From Emticicia aquatica (GTDB lineage Bacteria > Bacteroidota > Bacteroidia > Cytophagales > Spirosomataceae), in NCBI RefSeq assembly GCF_923079645.1, contig NZ_CAKLPY010000001.1, positions 1,632,001 to 1,696,000 of the forward strand: DNA of 64,000 nucleotides. Reading direction: 5' to 3'. Numbering within the stretch: the first letter of the stretch is position 1; each line of letters starts with the position of its first letter. Position numbers and translations under genes: made by a program. Of the stretch, positions 61,417-64,000 are shown in pieces. Below the pieces are notes generated by a model. The model saw only the letters and a program-made list of their open reading frames with translations, did not search any database and was not told where the DNA came from.

Positions 61417-62667
61417 TCAAAGCTCTATGTTTACAATTTTTTTTAGGTCTTCCCAAAAACTTGGATAAGATTTTACAACAACATTTGGTTCTTCAATCGT
61501 AACATCCATCAACATTGCCAAAGGAGCAAAAGCCATTGCCATTCGGTGGTCGTCGTATGTTTTGATTGTCAAAGAAGGTATTTCTTGAATAGGTTGACTA
61601 CGAACTACATATTCAGTATTCTTTACAACTTCTACCAAATTTCCACCAAACTTTTGTAATTCATTTTGCAAAGCAACTACCCTATCGGTTTCTTTGATTT
61701 TTAAACTTTCGATACCTGTAAAAACCGCTTCAATATTTTTGGCTACACAAGTTACTGCAACTGTTTGTGCTAAATCTGGACAATTAGTAAAATCCCAATT
61801 AAGCGTTTTTTGAGGAATTATTTTTGTGAGTAACACACCATCTTCAGTAAAAGTACTCTTCACGCCCAAATGACTCATAATATTTACAATATCACTATCT
61901 CCTTGCAATGAATTCTCCTTCAAACCTAGTAACTCCACTTGAGTTGCATCTGACTGAGCAAGTGCTACAATACTGTACCAATAACTCGCCCCAGACCAAT
62001 CTGATTCTACTTTATAAGTAGTTGACTGATAATTGTTTGGATTAATTTTTATGACTTTTTCTACCCAATCTGCTTCATAATTTACACCAAATGCTTTCAT
62101 TTGTTCCAAAGTCATTTTGATATAAGGAATTGAACCTAAATCCCCTGTCAAACAAATCGTCAAACCATTTGGTAAAGTAGGAGCAATCATCAATAATGCC
62201 GAAATATATTGGCTACTTACGTCACCTCTAATGGTAACTTCATTGGATTTTTGTTCAGAAAAACCTTTAATATGTAAAGGTGGATAACCTTCATTTTTTA
62301 GATAATCAATTTCAGCTCCAATTGTACGAAGTGCATCAACCAAAATTCCGATTGGACGCTCACACATACGAGGCGTACCAGTCATAATTTTATTTTGATT
62401 TGTAGCCGAAAAAAAAGCTGTCAAAAATCGCATTGTTGTACCAGCATCAATTACATCGGCGGTTTGTTCGCTTGATTTCAACAAACGAATCATTGTTTGT
62501 GTGTCACGAGCGGTTGAAAGATTTTGTAAATTCTGTGATTCTACGCCTGCCTTAAAATTAGCTAATGCGTTGATAATTAATGCTCTATTGCTTTCTGATT
62601 TTGAAGAAGCTAATGCTATTTTAACATCAAATGGGTTGGTGCTTTTACGAAGGAGTATCTTATCCAT
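61417..62667 (-). CDS. aroA: 3-phosphoshikimate 1-carboxyvinyltransferase (EPSP synthase)
   Basis: Sixth enzyme of the shikimate pathway, joining shikimate 3-phosphate and phosphoenolpyruvate. ASSKSESNRALI (substrate binding), DAGTTMRFLTAFFS, RGDVSSQYISALLMIAP and TYDDHRMAMAFAPLAM are clear, if divergent, signatures. Predicted length is 416 aa. ATG 62667 (MDKILLRKSTNPF) is fixed by the promoter box 30 bases upstream; the longer frame from 62748 would start before the promoter. Confidence 0.93.
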   Translation of the reverse strand: MDKILLRKSTNPFDVKIALASSKSESNRALIINALANFKAGVESQNLQNLSTARDTQTMIRLLKSSEQTADVIDAGTTMRFLTAFFSATNQNKIMTGTPRMCERPIGILVDALRTIGAEIDYLKNEGYPPLHIKGFSEQKSNEVTIRGDVSSQYISALLMIAPTLPNGLTICLTGDLGSIPYIKMTLEQMKAFGVNYEADWVEKVIKINPNNYQSTTYKVESDWSGASYWYSIVALAQSDATQVELLGLKENSLQGDSDIVNIMSHLGVKSTFTEDGVLLTKIIPQKTLNWDFTNCPDLAQTVAVTCVAKNIEAVFTGIESLKIKETDRVVALQNELQKFGGNLVEVVKNTEYVVRSQPIQEIPSLTIKTYDDHRMAMAFAPLAMLMDVTIEEPNVVVKSYPSFWEDLKKIVNIEL

Positions 62668-62696
62668 TAATTTTGCTTTGGTTCTGTAATTGGCTA

Positions 62697-62704
62697 CAAA
62701 GATA
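62697..62704 (-). promoter_or_regulatory. -7 box TATCTTTG for aroA
   Basis: A perfect TAnnTTTG on the minus strand, 29 bases upstream of the ATG at 62667. Confidence 0.5.
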
Positions 62705-62738
62705 AGAATATAATAGTTAAATTTAAAGTTTTGAATGG

Positions 62739-64000
62739 CTATATCCAACCACTTTCAATAGCAATTTTTACAGCTTCAGCTTTACTATTTATCTCTAATT
62801 TTTGATAAATATTTTTGATGTGTGTACGCACAGTATGTGGACTTATAAATAAAGCATCGCTTATATCTTGATAAGTAAAACCTTTGGCAAATGCAGCTAA
62901 AATTTCAATTTCACGTTTCGATAATAGCTCTTTTTTCTGTAAAACATTGGTTTCAACTACTTGTTTATCAGCAACTTTGAGCGGAGTTCCTATTTTCAAG
63001 TTCGAAAACAAATATTCTTTTACCCTAAAAATGATGGCAATCGAAAGTATGATAATTTCAAATAAAAAACCTATTAAATAAGCATAAGGTTGTACTATAC
63101 GAATGTCTAGAAAATAAGTAAAATATTGAGATAAAAAATATAATATAGTGGGCGGGATTATAGAAATTAAATAAATTTTCGACATTGAATTTTTATTAGC
63201 ACTTACCAAAAGTGTTAGGATTAGAATGCCAATATTTATTAAGAAAAATATTCTTCCAAGCCAACCAATCACCTGAATATAGTTATCTGAAACAAATCCA
63301 AGCCATATCGGAGAAAAGATGGAGTGTACCAATAAAAGCCAAAAAACAATGATTAATATTCTGAGAATTCGTTCATAAATGGGTTGACTTGCTAATGAAA
63401 GCTTTGTAAAAGCTATTACAAATAATAGATTCCAAAAAAACAATCCATAAGTAAAATACTGCGTAAGGTCAAAAATATCATTTCTTAAAATAATTGTCGG
63501 TAAATATTCATATAAATAGCCTTCTAAATTTAAGAAAATCAGTATTATAGAAACAATGTACATGCCATAAAGCATGAAAATACGCATTTTAAGAATAAAA
63601 CCTATCGCAAAATTTACTAAACCGACAAGTATAAAAATACCGATGATAATTCCCCAAAAAAAATTGGTTTGTTGGTCATTTCGCTCAAAATCCCTTTTAT
63701 TCCAAATTGTCATTGGAAATTTGTTGGTGTTTAGAAAACTTTTGCCCTTTATATAAATTGTATAAACTTTTTTGGTTTCTAAATTTAAAGGAAACACAAA
63801 GTCACGGTGCATATAAGGGCGATTCTCACTACTTGTTTTACTACTTAAATGCTCGTATTGCTGAACAATCTTCTTATCATCAACTACAAAAAAACACAAA
63901 TCATCAAAAATTGCACTATTGATATGAAAAAGTAATAATTTACTTTCTGAAACTTGGATTTTAAACCTCACCCACCCTGCACGATTTCCCCAGCCAAAAT
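62739..64000 (-). CDS. 7TMR-DISM / LuxR-type regulator, 5' end outside window
   Basis: At least 420 residues are visible. The reading frame stays open to the window edge, and the codons before the nominal GTG start at 63971 encode FGWGNRAGWVRF, typical of the end strands of a 7TMR-DISMED2 extracellular domain; the gene therefore starts beyond base 64000. In order: the end of that sensor domain, seven membrane helices (about 95-320 of the visible part), a short linker and a C-terminal LuxR/GerE HTH (SKREIEILAAFAKGFTYQDI; SPHTVRTHIKNIYQKLEI). It probably couples an external ligand directly to DNA binding. Target genes unknown. Confidence 0.88.
   Translation of the reverse strand, partial: FGWGNRAGWVRFKIQVSESKLLLFHINSAIFDDLCFFVVDDKKIVQQYEHLSSKTSSENRPYMHRDFVFPLNLETKKVYTIYIKGKSFLNTNKFPMTIWNKRDFERNDQQTNFFWGIIIGIFILVGLVNFAIGFILKMRIFMLYGMYIVSIILIFLNLEGYLYEYLPTIILRNDIFDLTQYFTYGLFFWNLLFVIAFTKLSLASQPIYERILRILIIVFWLLLVHSIFSPIWLGFVSDNYIQVIGWLGRIFFLINIGILILTLLVSANKNSMSKIYLISIIPPTILYFLSQYFTYFLDIRIVQPYAYLIGFLFEIIILSIAIIFRVKEYLFSNLKIGTPLKVADKQVVETNVLQKKELLSKREIEILAAFAKGFTYQDISDALFISPHTVRTHIKNIYQKLEINSKAEAVKIAIESGWI

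Overview
The window is low-GC DNA with densely packed genes. It most likely comes from a Bacteroidota (Bacteroidetes) chromosome, probably the order Cytophagales; a genus such as Arcicella, Flectobacillus or Emticicia is only a guess. The reasons are: many -7 promoter boxes of the Bacteroidota form TAnnTTTG with almost no Shine-Dalgarno signals; TonB-dependent and OMP beta-barrel receptors with N-terminal carboxypeptidase-regulatory domains; DUF5683 next to parAB; a 7TMR-DISM/LuxR regulator; and bacillithiol-linked proteins. I found no rRNA, tRNA, CRISPR array, phage or transposase. No gap between genes exceeds 300 bases. The first 259 bases hold nothing I can name.

Layout. 0.26-5.3 kb: a secreted aldose epimerase, an MBOAT acyltransferase with its SGNH-like partner, and an FtsX/LolE-type permease. 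5.3-11.9 kb, minus strand: a nucleoside-type MFS transporter, an M1 aminopeptidase, a protein with an internal duplication, a second LolE-type permease and rbfA. 12-21.8 kb: a multi-spanning membrane protein, rpiB, a LOG-family protein, the Fe-S group sufS-sufE-sufT with a bacilliredoxin, a methyltransferase, clpC and wbqC. 21.9-27.4 kb: a 1116-residue OmpA protein with serial beta-sandwich repeats, then tsaC/sua5, a GNAT enzyme and truA.

Near 27.45-27.74 kb the prevailing gene direction flips. To the left (5.3-27.4 kb) 16 of 19 genes are on the minus strand; to the right (27.7-43.7 kb) 15 of 16 are on the plus strand. The gap holds an AT-rich stretch, one perfect and one near-perfect DnaA box 21 bp apart, and half-sites resembling parS. 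It is followed by parA-parB-DUF5683-dapB-lepB. This is a candidate replication origin or centromere hub.

35.5-43.7 kb is a probable copper module of seven plus-strand genes: a Cys/His-rich small secreted protein, an AraC-type regulator with a metal-binding-like N terminus, a secreted beta-flower protein with a heavy-metal-binding tail, the CopA ATPase, a TonB-dependent receptor, a beta-propeller lipoprotein and a secreted HMA protein. Its promoters carry a 24-bp palindrome over one -7 box and, at a second promoter, two direct repeats 21 bp apart, the spacing expected of an AraC-type activator.

43.8-64 kb is mixed housekeeping and envelope content: sucC, a LolD ATPase, a queuosine-precursor transporter, a bacillithiol transferase, an inositol phosphatase, a DUF4139 protein, a malate/lactate dehydrogenase family enzyme, a class A beta-lactamase-like hydrolase, a large outer-membrane receptor, a GH113-like lipoprotein operon, prfC, an isolated nuoC, pyrB, aroA and a 7TM/LuxR regulator whose 5' end lies beyond the window.
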